Below, piece by piece: positions 1 through 8,814 of a stretch of DNA of 64,000 nt. The stretch is from NCBI GenBank assembly GCA_023443025.1, contig JAEZWM010000016.1:6295-70294 (forward strand), written 5' to 3'. The position numbers and the translations under genes were made by a program. This DNA is from Bacillota bacterium (lineage in GTDB: Bacteria; Bacillota; Clostridia; Tissierellales; Peptoniphilaceae). The notes under the pieces were generated by a model. It saw only the letters and a list, made by a program, of their open reading frames with translations. It was not told where the DNA came from and made no database searches. The stretch's first letter is position 1, and every line of letters starts with the position of its first letter.

Positions 1-159
1 AAAGATGGGAAGCACATTGCAACGACAAAAGATGATTTAGGACATGGCTATGGACTAAAAAGCATAGACGAAATAGTAAAAAAATACAATGGCTCATTTG
101 TACTGGAGCAAGATGACCATACCATAAATGCAAAAATAAAACTAATTTTAAATACTTAG
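1..159 (+). CDS. GHKL-type sensor histidine kinase, C-terminal end (partial)
   Basis: Only the last 52 residues lie in the window; the 5' part is off the left edge. The segment reads GHGYGLKSIDEIVKKYNG followed by a short acidic strand. This matches the G2-box end of the HATPase_c_5/GHKL domain of AgrC/VirS-like peptide-sensing kinases, where a GLGL-like loop closes over ATP. Such kinases normally pair with a LytTR response regulator, and a LytTR-like direct repeat lies about 50 bases downstream. The identity rests on the terminal motif alone; the sensor domain and any signal peptide gene are not visible. Confidence 0.7.
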   Translation, partial: KDGKHIATTKDDLGHGYGLKSIDEIVKKYNGSFVLEQDDHTINAKIKLILNT

Positions 160-166
160 AATTTGT

Positions 167-204
167 AAAAAAGAGGAGATTTGAAAAAAATAGCCTCTTT
201 TTTT
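167..204 (+). terminator. Rho-independent terminator after the kinase gene
   Basis: Arms 167-176 (aaaaaagagg) and 194-203 (cctctttttt) are perfectly complementary, with a 17-base loop, and the 3' arm runs into a T tract. It separates the kinase transcript from the next unit. Confidence 0.75.
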
Positions 205-239
205 GCATCTTATAACAACTAAACAGCATCTTATAACAA
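205..239 (+). promoter_or_regulatory. Pair of 14-base direct repeats, candidate LytTR regulator binding site, with promoter
   Basis: The 14-mer gcatcttataacaa occurs at 205-218 and again at 226-239, a 21-base period. LytTR-domain regulators (AgrA, VirR, ComE) bind pairs of direct repeats on the same DNA face about 21-22 bases apart, which fits this spacing and the preceding GHKL kinase. A -10-like TATACT follows at 268-273, with no good -35, as expected of an activator-dependent promoter. The repeats and spacing are seen directly; the regulator is inferred. Confidence 0.5.
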
Positions 240-358
240 GTCAAGAAAAGTAGCATACATATTATGTTATACTTATATTGAACAAATTATACTTATGAGG
301 GAATTATACTATGTTATTTATGAATATTGGATAGGTTATACTAATAGTTGGAACAACT

Positions 359-691
359 ATGGTTTATGCTGGAACAAGTTATGTAGAATATAGTACAACA
401 GTTGGTAGGTTTAATGGTGCTGGATATACTTCTTATCAAACAAAGTCTATAAGCGGTGCAAATGGTATGTTATATTCAAGAAGTGTAGGTGGAGATTATG
501 TTGTAGATGCTCGAATGCAGAAAGATGATGGAGTGGCAGGGTTGTGGACTAGAGATGTAGATGATAATTCTAATTATTACCTAGATGGTCATGTAAGTCA
601 TTATAATGGAAGCAGCGTAAGAGTTCAATTCTCTAATGATTGGAATACCACTGTAAATGTTCAAGTTGAAGGATCATGGAAAAGCAACTAA
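359..691 (+). CDS. Small secreted protein of unknown function; signal region interrupted by a stop codon
   Basis: I do not recognise a family. The open frame gives 110 residues rich in Tyr, Ser, Gly, Asn and Val, without cysteine, looking like a beta-rich secreted domain. No Shine-Dalgarno precedes the ATG at 359. A good one (gaggg, 297-301) precedes an in-frame ATG at 311, and the intervening codons encode a hydrophobic stretch (VILIVGTTMVYA) typical of a signal peptide. An in-frame TAG at 332-334 breaks that reading. The gene may therefore be a pseudogene, translated only from an internal start, or affected by a sequence error. It sits between LytTR-like repeats and an ABC system, so an exported bacteriocin-like or signalling substrate is possible but unproven. 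Confidence 0.5.
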   Translation: MVYAGTSYVEYSTTVGRFNGAGYTSYQTKSISGANGMLYSRSVGGDYVVDARMQKDDGVAGLWTRDVDDNSNYYLDGHVSHYNGSSVRVQFSNDWNTTVNVQVEGSWKSN

Positions 692-712
692 AAAATAAAT
701 CGGAAAAATAAA

Positions 713-752
713 AAATTATAGGAGACTATTCTATAATAGTCTCCTATAATTT
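713..752 (+). terminator. Perfect 18-bp hairpin, terminator or attenuator
   Basis: Arms 713-730 and 735-752 are perfectly complementary over 18 bases with a 4-base loop (ctat). The T tract after it is short. Its position between the small secreted-protein gene and the ABC genes suggests partial termination, giving more secreted protein than transporter. Confidence 0.65.
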
Positions 753-772
753 AGTTGATGGAAGGAGAAAAC

Positions 773-1528
773 ATGAGGTTACTATTTAATTCAATAAATC
801 GACAATCTATTATTGCGTCTATTACGGGATTTGTTTATCTAGTTGTATTAATTGGGCTAATTGTTATGAATAATAGGAATAGTATGATACATTATGCTAT
901 AAGTCCATATATATATGCATCAGAACCAATTGATTTTTTCTTTTCTTTGATTGTTACTGTACCATTCGCAGTTTATACATTCTTTTTGAAGAAAGATCAT
1001 TTTCTAGATTATGTTGAATTAAGAATTTCTCAAAGAAGATATGTATATATACATATAGTTTCAGTACTAATATCATGTATGATAATGGTTTTCATCGTTA
1101 ATTTTATAGGCGTGATATTTTCATGTAAAATTGCGAAAATTGTTCCTGTTGGCGACAAACCGTCACTTGCATATTATATTTTAGGGGATATGCAAATGTT
1201 TAAACCTATTATATTTGGTGCTATATGGTCGTTTTATAAAGCCATTGTGGGTGCAATAATATGTTTGTTTGCTCAAATAATAGCTCTATATGTCAGCAAT
1301 TTGTTTTTAGCATTAATTTTCCCATTTATTTATGTTTTGCTTGAAAACTTTTTTACGTCAATTATTGGATTATCAAGATTTAGTTTGACTACAACATTTG
1401 TTTTAAATAGGTTGACTCCAAATTCAATGAAAATAGGAAACATGATTATTGGGATTTTAATTTTTGTTGCTATAATTGTAGTTACCCATAAAATTTTGAG
1501 GATACGTTTAAAAAATGAAAGCTACTAA
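773..1528 (+). CDS. ABC-2-like integral membrane protein (6 predicted TM segments)
   Basis: 251 residues starting at the ATG with SD aaggag five bases upstream; a longer frame from the TTG at 755 lacks a suitable SD. The protein is strongly hydrophobic with about six membrane segments separated by short loops and a basic C-terminus (RIRLKN). No enzyme motif is visible. Its stop overlaps the next gene by 14 bases and an ABC ATPase follows, so it is probably a permease subunit or immunity-type partner of that ATPase. Family assignment beyond ABC-associated membrane protein is not possible from sequence reading. Confidence 0.6.
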   Translation: MRLLFNSINRQSIIASITGFVYLVVLIGLIVMNNRNSMIHYAISPYIYASEPIDFFFSLIVTVPFAVYTFFLKKDHFLDYVELRISQRRYVYIHIVSVLISCMIMVFIVNFIGVIFSCKIAKIVPVGDKPSLAYYILGDMQMFKPIIFGAIWSFYKAIVGAIICLFAQIIALYVSNLFLALIFPFIYVLLENFFTSIIGLSRFSLTTTFVLNRLTPNSMKIGNMIIGILIFVAIIVVTHKILRIRLKNESY

Positions 1529-3026
1529 AAGGATTATATTAGAGAACAGAATACTGTTATCAGTAAATTTTTTTGTGTTTTGTTTTTTGTGTGGAATTGC
1601 ACTGAATGAATATAGAGAAATCAATATAGGTATATTCGGATATATACTTTCTGTTATTACAAATCACTACTATGTACTATACTGTATGTTGCCTACAATA
1701 CTAATTATAATTGCAAAATACATAAGAGGACAGAGAGATATTGAAACGATTAGGTTCAAAAGCTTTTTCCACCAAATTGGAAGTTCAATAAAATCATTTA
1801 CAATATGGATGCTGCTTTATATTAGTACGCACTTTACTATAGCATTTTTTATTGGAATACAGGTCTTTAAAAGTAGTAATTATCAAGCAATTGTAGATGA
1901 TTCATTTTATAATGAGCTTGTTATAGTGCTGAATATGTATAGTCAACATTTTTATTATTTGGCTTTTGCTGTTGTACTAGTTGCCATATATTTTATGTTT
2001 GGATTTGTCGTTTTGTTTTCCTTGACTTCGTATGTAAATTATAAATATGGGTATAAAAAAATGATTATTGCATCAGTATTGATTTACATACTTACATTTA
2101 TTGGGTTTAAAACTGAATTAAAATCTACTTTACCTATTCTTTGTTTTAATAATTATATATTATTGCATCATGGTTTGTTTGTGAACGGAGTATTAAAATT
2201 TACTTTAGTGTTGATAACAGGACTTTTAATATTATTGGTATGTAGCGGAAAAAGAATAACTAATAGAAGTGGTTATAAAACGTCTTATCTATTTGTCTCA
2301 AAGAAAGAAAATATAATATCGTTTATCATCGTTCTTTCTATGTTTTTAATAGAGGTGCTACGTAATCTTGGAAATGAATCTTTTAGTATGAAAGATGTAC
2401 CTGTTTTAGTGATGCTTGGTACAGGAGGTGGATATAGTTCTTTTATATCATGGTTTCGCATGACAATTATTTATATGGCTCCCTTGTTTTTTATTGGTGT
2501 AGTGGATAGTAGAATAAAAACATATGGACAAGCACCTGTATTGATTAGGATGAAAAGCAAATTGGAGTTTGATTATAAGCTTACAGTAGAGTATATAAAA
2601 TACATATTTAAATACACACTATATATGACTTTGGTTGGAAATGTTTTTTATTTTCTTGGGTTTTATATGAATCAAGGTGATAATTATTTAAACGAATTAC
2701 TCGGTCTACAAATTACAAATTTAAAGTTAAATTTATATTTTGTTATTTTTTTCGTCTATTTAATATTTGATTTTCTGATCTTTAAAATAATATCTGATTA
2801 TACTAGTGGTGTAGTTGCTTTTGTGAGTATATTGATTGCTAAATTTATTTTATTTGTAGTGCCATCAAGTAATTATTTTACCTTCAATTTTGGAATCATT
2901 GATTTTTGCAACAATCTTAAACAACAAAAGACGTTAATAAAAATATTACCTTTATTGTTTTTCATTGTGATATATTTTATTGTGTTTAGTAGAAAGAGGT
3001 ACAAATATGTCAATCATAGAAATTAA
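1515..3026 (+). CDS. Large multi-spanning membrane protein of an ABC system
   Basis: 503 residues with at least ten hydrophobic segments in two halves, separated by a basic cytoplasmic loop around residues 245-265. This resembles duplicated ABC-2 permease halves. It overlaps the upstream membrane gene by 14 bases and the downstream ATPase gene by 20 bases, so the three are translationally coupled. I do not recognise a named family. By position it is the main permease of an exporter serving the small secreted protein or giving self-protection. Confidence 0.6.
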   Translation: MKATKRIILENRILLSVNFFVFCFLCGIALNEYREINIGIFGYILSVITNHYYVLYCMLPTILIIIAKYIRGQRDIETIRFKSFFHQIGSSIKSFTIWMLLYISTHFTIAFFIGIQVFKSSNYQAIVDDSFYNELVIVLNMYSQHFYYLAFAVVLVAIYFMFGFVVLFSLTSYVNYKYGYKKMIIASVLIYILTFIGFKTELKSTLPILCFNNYILLHHGLFVNGVLKFTLVLITGLLILLVCSGKRITNRSGYKTSYLFVSKKENIISFIIVLSMFLIEVLRNLGNESFSMKDVPVLVMLGTGGGYSSFISWFRMTIIYMAPLFFIGVVDSRIKTYGQAPVLIRMKSKLEFDYKLTVEYIKYIFKYTLYMTLVGNVFYFLGFYMNQGDNYLNELLGLQITNLKLNLYFVIFFVYLIFDFLIFKIISDYTSGVVAFVSILIAKFILFVVPSSNYFTFNFGIIDFCNNLKQQKTLIKILPLLFFIVIYFIVFSRKRYKYVNHRN

Positions 3027-3678
3027 AAATATAAGCAAGAAGTTCAAACAGAACGTTTTATTTAATAATGCAAGTATGGATATCAAAGAGGGTACAACAG
3101 TAGGAATAGTTGGAGCCAATGGTTCTGGAAAAAGTGTACTATTTAAATTAATAACAGGATTGGAGTTTGTAGACGAAGGAGACATATTCGTAAGAAATAA
3201 AAAAGTTGGTAAAGACTTAGACTTTCCAAGGGATGTAGGTTTATTTGTAAATCAACCAGGATATATTGACTTTTATGATGGATTTACAAATCTAAAATTA
3301 TTAGCTGATATTCAAGGAAAGATTGATGATGAGAAAATAAAAAAATGTATGGAAAGTGTGGAACTGGATCCTGCTAATAAAACAAAAGTAAGAAACTACT
3401 CATCAGGTATGAAGCAAAAGCTTGGAATTGCTCAAGCAATAATGGAGAATCAAGATATAATATTATTGGATGAACCATTTAATGCGCTTGACTTTCAAAC
3501 TAATGTAGAAGTTTTAGGGATATTATCGAAATTAAAAGAAGAAAACAAAACTATATTGTTAACATCACATCAACACGAATATTTAGATAAGGTATGTGAT
3601 GAAATATATATTATAATTGATAAAAAACTGCTTCCACTAACAGATGAAATAAAAGAGAAATATTTTTCGATATTTTAA
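3007..3678 (+). CDS. ABC transporter ATP-binding protein
   Basis: 223 residues from an ATG preceded by aaagagg. Walker A GANGSGKS is at residues 36-43, the signature is NYSSGMKQKLG, and Walker B is IILLDEP with a following H-loop (LLTSHQHEYLD). It is a single-domain cytoplasmic ATPase of the ABC-2/drug-exporter type. It overlaps the upstream permease gene and is the last gene of this unit; terminator-like hairpins lie downstream. Confidence 0.85.
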   Translation: MSIIEIKNISKKFKQNVLFNNASMDIKEGTTVGIVGANGSGKSVLFKLITGLEFVDEGDIFVRNKKVGKDLDFPRDVGLFVNQPGYIDFYDGFTNLKLLADIQGKIDDEKIKKCMESVELDPANKTKVRNYSSGMKQKLGIAQAIMENQDIILLDEPFNALDFQTNVEVLGILSKLKEENKTILLTSHQHEYLDKVCDEIYIIIDKKLLPLTDEIKEKYFSIF

Positions 3679-3708
3679 TTCATAGTGAATTAAAGTAAGG
3701 TAAATTGA

Positions 3709-3840
3709 GCAGTTCTAAAAAGGAAAGATATTTTTGATTTTAATGAGAATAACAGCAGTGATGATACCTTATATAATGAGAAAGAGGACGAAACTCTAGA
3801 GTGGATAGAAGATTCCGAAGATGTTGGGATTGATGAGTAG
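3709..3840 (+). pseudogene. Possible C-terminal remnant of an unknown gene (43 codons, no start)
   Basis: An open stretch directly after a TGA encodes a charged, acidic tail containing KRKDIFDFNENN and ETLEWIEDSEDVGIDE, then a TAG. No start codon or SD is present and the composition is protein-like. It could be the leftover 3' end of a deleted gene. No family can be named. Confidence 0.25.
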
Positions 3841-3855
3841 AAATAGAGGATGGAT

Positions 3856-3894
3856 GTTGTGTCAGAATTTTGGCTATTCTGACACAACTTCTTT
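3856..3894 (+). terminator. Rho-independent terminator (13-bp stem)
   Basis: Arms 3856-3868 (gttgtgtcagaat) and 3876-3888 are perfectly complementary with a 7-base loop, followed by ttctttt. Confidence 0.75.
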
Positions 3895-3915
3895 TATAAA
3901 AAACAATAAGAGATT

Positions 3916-3951
3916 AAGAGCCAAAACCTGTAAGTTAAGGGCTCTTTTTTT
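3916..3951 (+). terminator. Second Rho-independent terminator
   Basis: Arms 3916-3922 (aagagcc) and 3940-3946 (ggctctt) are followed by a run of T. Together with the preceding hairpin it insulates the accessory island from the hrcA operon. Confidence 0.65.
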
Positions 3952-4011
3952 GATTTCTGATGAACTTTTTAACCCATAATATATGAAATTATAAATTATT
4001 TATTAAAACTA

Positions 4012-4040
4012 TTGACAAAGAGCAAAAATTTTTGTATTAT
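4012..4040 (+). promoter_or_regulatory. Sigma-A promoter of the hrcA-grpE-dnaK operon
   Basis: TTGACA at 4012-4017 and TATTAT at 4035-4040 are separated by 17 bases. The CIRCE operator begins five bases after the -10, so HrcA binding would block initiation. Confidence 0.85.
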
Positions 4041-4044
4041 ATTA

Positions 4045-4071
4045 TTAGCACTCGGAGCGAGTGAGTGCTAA
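4045..4071 (+). promoter_or_regulatory. CIRCE operator (HrcA binding site)
   Basis: TTAGCACTC at 4045-4053, nine bases, then GAGTGCTAA at 4063-4071 is an exact match to the CIRCE consensus. HrcA binds this inverted repeat and represses the heat-shock operon, with its activity depending on GroEL in studied species. groESL is not in this window. Confidence 0.97.
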
Positions 4072-4094
4072 CAAAAAAGAAATAGGGTGAGGAC

Positions 4095-5120
4095 ATGTTA
4101 GATGAGAGAAAGCTGAGCATACTTTATGCGATAATAAACAGCTATATACTATGTGCTGAACCCATTGGATCAAGGACGATTTCTAAACAGTATGATTTAG
4201 GAGTTAGTTCGGCGACTATCAGAAATGAGATGTCTGATTTGGAGAGTTTGGGGTACTTGAACAAGGCACACTCTTCTTCGGGTAGGATTCCATCTGACAA
4301 GGCCTATAGACATTATGTCAACTATCTTTTAAACGAGCTGTTTACCGAAAAGGCTCTTGATAAGACAATGATTTCTATGCTCTTAGACAAAGATTTTGAT
4401 GCATTGGAATCTTTAATTACTAATTCTGCAAAAGTTCTTTCAGATATAACGAAGTATACTGCACTGGCGATAGTTTCTAAACAGACTAGCATAAAGATAA
4501 AGAAATTGCAGCTTGTTGAACTTTCACCTATAACCTTGGTACTATTGATAGTTTATGATACTGAGGATGTTGTGCATCATACTCTTTATTTGGAGGAGCC
4601 CGTTGATAAGGAATTTATTGAGAATTTAAATAAATATATCAATCTAAAGCTTATAGGCAATAGATTAGCCGATATTCCAAAAACAATCGATGCCCTTTTA
4701 AAATCAGCACCACCTGAGTACAAAAGATTTTTAATGTACTTGCGAGAAGTTTTTGCTTCTCAGATTAATGAGATGAATCAAACTCGTATCATCTACGATG
4801 GGGTTGCAAATATTTTCAACTATCCTGAGTATAAGGATGTTGATAAGGCGAAGGAGTTTGTCGATTTTATTGAGGGTAAAGACGGCTTGGCAGAAATAAT
4901 ATCAAAAGATGATGAAGAAGAATTAAAGATTAGCATCGGAGAAGAAAACGAGCTTGAGTTGTTAGCTGAGTTATCAATTGTTTCTTCTGTGTACGGACTT
5001 GGAGACAATCTACACGGAAGAATCGGAATAATTGGTCCTAAGAGAATGGACTACAGCGCAGTTATTATGACAATATTATCGCTGACTGAAGCATTAGAGT
5101 CCCTAAGTAATAGAGAATAG
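4095..5120 (+). CDS. hrcA: Heat-inducible transcription repressor HrcA
   Basis: 341 residues, the usual HrcA length. The N-terminal winged helix contains the conserved EPIGSRTISKQY and SSATIRNEMSDLE segments (about residues 21-50), and SSSGRIPSDKAYRHYV follows. The C-terminal part has the GAF-like core and the GDNLHGRIGIIGPKRMDY motif. It is the first gene after a CIRCE element, so it represses itself together with grpE and dnaK. The ATG at 4095 follows the SD gtgagg. It is cytoplasmic. Confidence 0.96.
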   Translation: MLDERKLSILYAIINSYILCAEPIGSRTISKQYDLGVSSATIRNEMSDLESLGYLNKAHSSSGRIPSDKAYRHYVNYLLNELFTEKALDKTMISMLLDKDFDALESLITNSAKVLSDITKYTALAIVSKQTSIKIKKLQLVELSPITLVLLIVYDTEDVVHHTLYLEEPVDKEFIENLNKYINLKLIGNRLADIPKTIDALLKSAPPEYKRFLMYLREVFASQINEMNQTRIIYDGVANIFNYPEYKDVDKAKEFVDFIEGKDGLAEIISKDDEEELKISIGEENELELLAELSIVSSVYGLGDNLHGRIGIIGPKRMDYSAVIMTILSLTEALESLSNRE

Positions 5121-5136
5121 ACGAGGTGATCAGTTT

Positions 5137-5688
5137 ATGGATGAGAAGAAATACGATGAAAATGATACGGAAATTATAGACGAGGAAACGACTGAAGATG
5201 TCGAAGTTGACGAAGACATTGAAACACTGGAAGATGAAGCTGAAGAGATAGAAGCTGAAATAGTGGATGAAAACAATGAAGTTGATGAGTTAAAATCAAC
5301 ACTGGTCAGACTACAGGCTGACTTTAATAATTATAGAAATAGAGTCAATAAAGAAAAAGCTCAAACGATTAAGTTTGCTACTGAATCACTGGTAGAGAAA
5401 CTACTTCCTATTCTTGACGACTTTGATCGAGCCATAGATTCCTGCAAGGAAGACCCTAGTATTGTTGAAGGGTTTAGCTTGATAAGGGCTCAAATGTTAA
5501 AGGTTCTCGAAGGACAAGGCTTAGAAATTATTGAATCTGATGGCGTAGAGTTCGACCCTAATCTACACAATGCTGTAGTTATGGAAGAGTCCGATGAAAA
5601 GTCGGGTATAATCACCGAAACTTTTCAAAAGGGATACAAACTGGGTGATAGAGTTCTACGTGCAAGCATGGTTAAGGTAAGCAAATAA
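5137..5688 (+). CDS. grpE: Nucleotide exchange factor GrpE
   Basis: 183 residues. A highly acidic N-terminal tail (about residues 1-48) is followed by a long coiled coil starting near LVRLQADFNNYRNRV and the C-terminal beta wing (DPNLHNAVVMEESDE, GYKLGDRVLRASMVKVSK). It releases ADP from DnaK. It lies between hrcA and dnaK in the CIRCE-controlled operon. Confidence 0.95.
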   Translation: MDEKKYDENDTEIIDEETTEDVEVDEDIETLEDEAEEIEAEIVDENNEVDELKSTLVRLQADFNNYRNRVNKEKAQTIKFATESLVEKLLPILDDFDRAIDSCKEDPSIVEGFSLIRAQMLKVLEGQGLEIIESDGVEFDPNLHNAVVMEESDEKSGIITETFQKGYKLGDRVLRASMVKVSK

Positions 5689-5724
5689 ATAAATTTTAAA
5701 TAAACAAATTTTAGGAGGAAAACT

Positions 5725-7554
5725 ATGAGTAAAATTATTGGTATAGACTTAGGAACAACAAACTCTGCCGTAGCTGTTATGGAAGGTGGAGAAGCAATTA
5801 TTATCCCAAATGCGGAAGGTAACAGAACTACTCCTTCAATTGTTGCATTTGCAAAGGATGGCGAAAGACTAGTAGGAGAAACTGCTAAAAGACAAGCCAT
5901 CACAAATCCTGATAGAACTATCAGTTCAATCAAAAGAGAGATGGGTTCTGACTGGAAAAAGAATATAGATGATAAGGACTACTCACCTGAAGAAATTTCT
6001 GCTATGATACTTCAAAAAATCAAAACAGATGCTGAAAACTACCTTGGTGAAACTGTAACTGAAGCGGTTATAACAGTACCTGCTTACTTTACAGACTCTC
6101 AAAGACAAGCTACAAAAGATGCAGGAAAAATTGCAGGTCTTGAAGTTAAGAGAATTATAAACGAGCCAACTGCAGCTGCTCTTGCTTACGGAATCGACAA
6201 AGAGCATGATCAGCATAAGATTATGGTGTATGACCTTGGTGGTGGAACATTTGACGTTTCCATACTGGAAGTTGGTGACGGAGTATTCGAAGTGCTTTCT
6301 ACTAGAGGAAACAACAGACTTGGTGGAGACGACTTTGACCAAGAATTAATTGACTATATAGCTGAAGAGTACAAGAAAGAATCAGGAATTGATTTAAGAG
6401 ATGATGCTACTGCGCTTCAAAGACTTAAAGATGCAGCTGAAAAAGCAAAGAAAGAGCTTTCTACAACTCTTACTTCAAATGTTAACCTACCTTTTATCAC
6501 TGCTATCAATGGTGTTCCTGCTCACTTAAATATGGATATTAAAAGAGCAAAATTTGAAGAACTAACTGCTCACTTAGTTGAAAAGACTATGGGTCCTGTA
6601 AGAGAAGCGCTAAGAGACGCTGACCTTACTCCAAGCGATATCGAGAAGATACTTCTAGTTGGTGGATCTACAAGAATCCCGGCTGTTCAAGAAGCTGTTA
6701 AACAACTAATCGGGAAAGAACCTCAAAAGGACATCAACCCGGACGAATGTGTGGCAATAGGTGCAGCTATTCAAGGTGGAGTACTGGCTGGAGAGGTTAA
6801 AGACTTACTATTACTGGATGTTACACCACTTTCACTTGGAATTGAGACTCTTGGTGGAGTGTCAACAAAACTTATAGAAAGAAATACAACTATCCCAACT
6901 AAGAAGAGCCAAATATTTACAACCGCAGCAGATGGACAAACTTCTGTAGACATTCATGTACTTCAAGGTGAGAGAGAAATGGCAGCTGACAATACTACTC
7001 TTGGTAGATTCCAATTGACAGGGATTCCTGCTGCAGCTAGAGGCATCCCACAAATCGAAGTTACATTTGACATAGATGCAAATGGTATTGTAAATGTAAG
7101 TGCAAAAGATTTAGGTTCAGGAAAAGAGCAAAAGATAACAATCACTGCTTCAACTAAGATGTCTGACGACGAGATTGAAAGAAAAGTTAAAGAAGCTGAA
7201 CAATTTGCTGAAGATGACAAGAAAAAGAAAGAAATCATCGAAGCTAAAAACAATGGTGAAAGTATAATTTACCAAACTGAAAAATCACTTAAAGATCTAG
7301 GTGATAAAGTAGATTCAGCTGAAAAAGAAAACATTGAAGCAAAGATTGCTGAGTTAAGAACTGCTTTAGAATCAGACAATGTAGAAGATATTAAAGCAAA
7401 AACCGACGAGTTAACTCAAGACTTCTATAAGATTTCTCAAAAACTATACGAAGGTACAGGCGAAGCAGCAGGTGCAGAGCAACCGGGAGAACAAGCTCCG
7501 GAAGACGATGTAGTAGATGCTGACTACGAAGTAGTTGACGAGGACGAAGAATAA
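5725..7554 (+). CDS. dnaK: Chaperone DnaK (Hsp70)
   Basis: 609 residues. The N-terminal actin-fold ATPase starts [11 protein letters not shown]; the phosphate-2 motif ([13 protein letters not shown]) and the adenosine motif ([13 protein letters not shown]) are present. The interdomain linker [15 protein letters not shown] leads to the substrate-binding domain and a helical lid, ending in an acidic tail. SD is aggagg. It refolds proteins with DnaJ and GrpE. A terminator directly follows, so dnaK is probably the last strongly expressed gene of the CIRCE transcript. Confidence 0.97.
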   Translation: MSKIIGIDLGTTNSAVAVMEGGEAIIIPNAEGNRTTPSIVAFAKDGERLVGETAKRQAITNPDRTISSIKREMGSDWKKNIDDKDYSPEEISAMILQKIKTDAENYLGETVTEAVITVPAYFTDSQRQATKDAGKIAGLEVKRIINEPTAAALAYGIDKEHDQHKIMVYDLGGGTFDVSILEVGDGVFEVLSTRGNNRLGGDDFDQELIDYIAEEYKKESGIDLRDDATALQRLKDAAEKAKKELSTTLTSNVNLPFITAINGVPAHLNMDIKRAKFEELTAHLVEKTMGPVREALRDADLTPSDIEKILLVGGSTRIPAVQEAVKQLIGKEPQKDINPDECVAIGAAIQGGVLAGEVKDLLLLDVTPLSLGIETLGGVSTKLIERNTTIPTKKSQIFTTAADGQTSVDIHVLQGEREMAADNTTLGRFQLTGIPAAARGIPQIEVTFDIDANGIVNVSAKDLGSGKEQKITITASTKMSDDEIERKVKEAEQFAEDDKKKKEIIEAKNNGESIIYQTEKSLKDLGDKVDSAEKENIEAKIAELRTALESDNVEDIKAKTDELTQDFYKISQKLYEGTGEAAGAEQPGEQAPEDDVVDADYEVVDEDEE

Positions 7555-7567
7555 TTTATAAAACCGG

Positions 7568-7596
7568 AAAAGGTGGGATTCTATCCTGCCTTTTTT
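7568..7596 (+). terminator. Terminator after dnaK
   Basis: Arms 7568-7579 and 7583-7594 pair with two G-U pairs around a 3-base loop, ending in TTTTTT. It may be partial, as dnaJ follows on the same strand. Confidence 0.7.
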
Positions 7597-7608
7597 AAAT
7601 TCACTTAG

Positions 7609-7636
7609 TTGACAATGCACTTTATATATGTAAAAA
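7609..7636 (+). promoter_or_regulatory. Possible promoter for dnaJ and downstream genes
   Basis: A perfect -35 TTGACA is at 7609-7614; the best -10 sixteen bases later is only TAAAAA (7631-7636). No second CIRCE is visible. This is a weak candidate for independent dnaJ-prmA-rsmE-mtaB transcription. Confidence 0.35.
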
Positions 7637-7678
7637 TATTGTAGGCAATTATAAGATAGTAGAAGGACTGGTGACAAA

Positions 7679-8806
7679 TTGAGAAATCTTTATGAAACTC
7701 TTGAAGTGGAATCCACTGCCACTCAAGACGAAATAAAAAGATCATATAGAAGGCTTGCTAAAAAATACCATCCGGATCTTAACCCGGATGATGAAACGGC
7801 AAGTGAAAAATTAAAGGAAATAAACCTGGCGTATGAAGTGCTAAGCGATCCAAATAAGAGATCTAAGTACGACACATATGGTGATGCAATATTTGAAGGA
7901 GCGGGAGCCGGCGGCGGATACGGCGGTGGTTTCGAAGACATTTTCGGTACGATTTTCAACGACTTTTTCGGTGGAGGATTCTCAGGGGCAGGTACACACA
8001 CCTCAAGAGCTCAGAGGGCTTATAAAGGTGAAGATATATCGACATATCTAACGATAGAGTTTGAAGAAGCTGTGTTCGGTACTGAAAAGGAAGTAAGCAT
8101 CAGGCGAAGAGAAACCTGTGAAACCTGTGATGGAAGCGGTGCTAAGCCGGGAACTGAGAAGAAGACTTGTACTACTTGCTCGGGAACAGGTCAGGTAAGC
8201 TTTACCCAAGAGTCTCCTTTTGGAAGATTCGTAAGGACTTCAGTCTGTCCGGAATGTCATGGCACTGGGGAGATAATCGAAGAACACTGTGAAACATGCC
8301 ACGGTGAAGGACATGTTATTAAGAATAGAACCATAAAGGTAAAAATAGTAGCAGGAGTAGATAATGAAACAGTAATAAGAGTTACAGGTGAAGGTCATGC
8401 CGGGGTAAATGGCGGGCCTAATGGTGACCTCTACGTTGTACTGACGGTAAAAGAGCATGAACTCTTTGAAAGAAGAGGACTAGATGTATTCTACGAGCTA
8501 CCGATAAGGTTTACGCAGGCTGCACTTGGTGATGAAATAGAAGTACCGGTACTAGATGGGGTTGAAAAGCTGGACATACCTAGTGGAACTCAATCAGGAA
8601 AGATATTTAGACTAAGAGGCAAAGGAATAAAGAGCCCTAGAGCACCTCAAATCGGTGACATATACATCACAGCTCAAGTTGTGACTCCGGATAATTTAAC
8701 CGACAGACAGATTGAAATATTAAAAGAATTTGATGAGATAGAGGGCAAGGAAACCAAAGAAAAGAAAAAGAAATTCTTCGATAAGGTCAAGGATATCTTT
8801 GAGTAG
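7679..8806 (+). CDS. dnaJ: Chaperone DnaJ (type I Hsp40)
   Basis: 375 residues from a TTG start with ggtga upstream. The J domain (residues 1-67) carries HPD (in KKYHPDLNPDD). A Gly/Phe-rich region follows (about 73-112), then a zinc-binding domain with four CxxCxGxG repeats (CETCDGSG, CTTCSGTG, CPECHGTG, CETCHGEG) and the C-terminal substrate domain. It stimulates DnaK ATPase and delivers substrates. It is separated from dnaK by a terminator and lies eight bases from prmA. Confidence 0.96.
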   Translation: MRNLYETLEVESTATQDEIKRSYRRLAKKYHPDLNPDDETASEKLKEINLAYEVLSDPNKRSKYDTYGDAIFEGAGAGGGYGGGFEDIFGTIFNDFFGGGFSGAGTHTSRAQRAYKGEDISTYLTIEFEEAVFGTEKEVSIRRRETCETCDGSGAKPGTEKKTCTTCSGTGQVSFTQESPFGRFVRTSVCPECHGTGEIIEEHCETCHGEGHVIKNRTIKVKIVAGVDNETVIRVTGEGHAGVNGGPNGDLYVVLTVKEHELFERRGLDVFYELPIRFTQAALGDEIEVPVLDGVEKLDIPSGTQSGKIFRLRGKGIKSPRAPQIGDIYITAQVVTPDNLTDRQIEILKEFDEIEGKETKEKKKKFFDKVKDIFE

Positions 8807-8814
8807 GTGTAAAC

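Noticed and set aside
5983..6342. 119-codon frame antisense to dnaK
   Set aside because: Shadow of a highly conserved gene; no SD and no similarity to known proteins.
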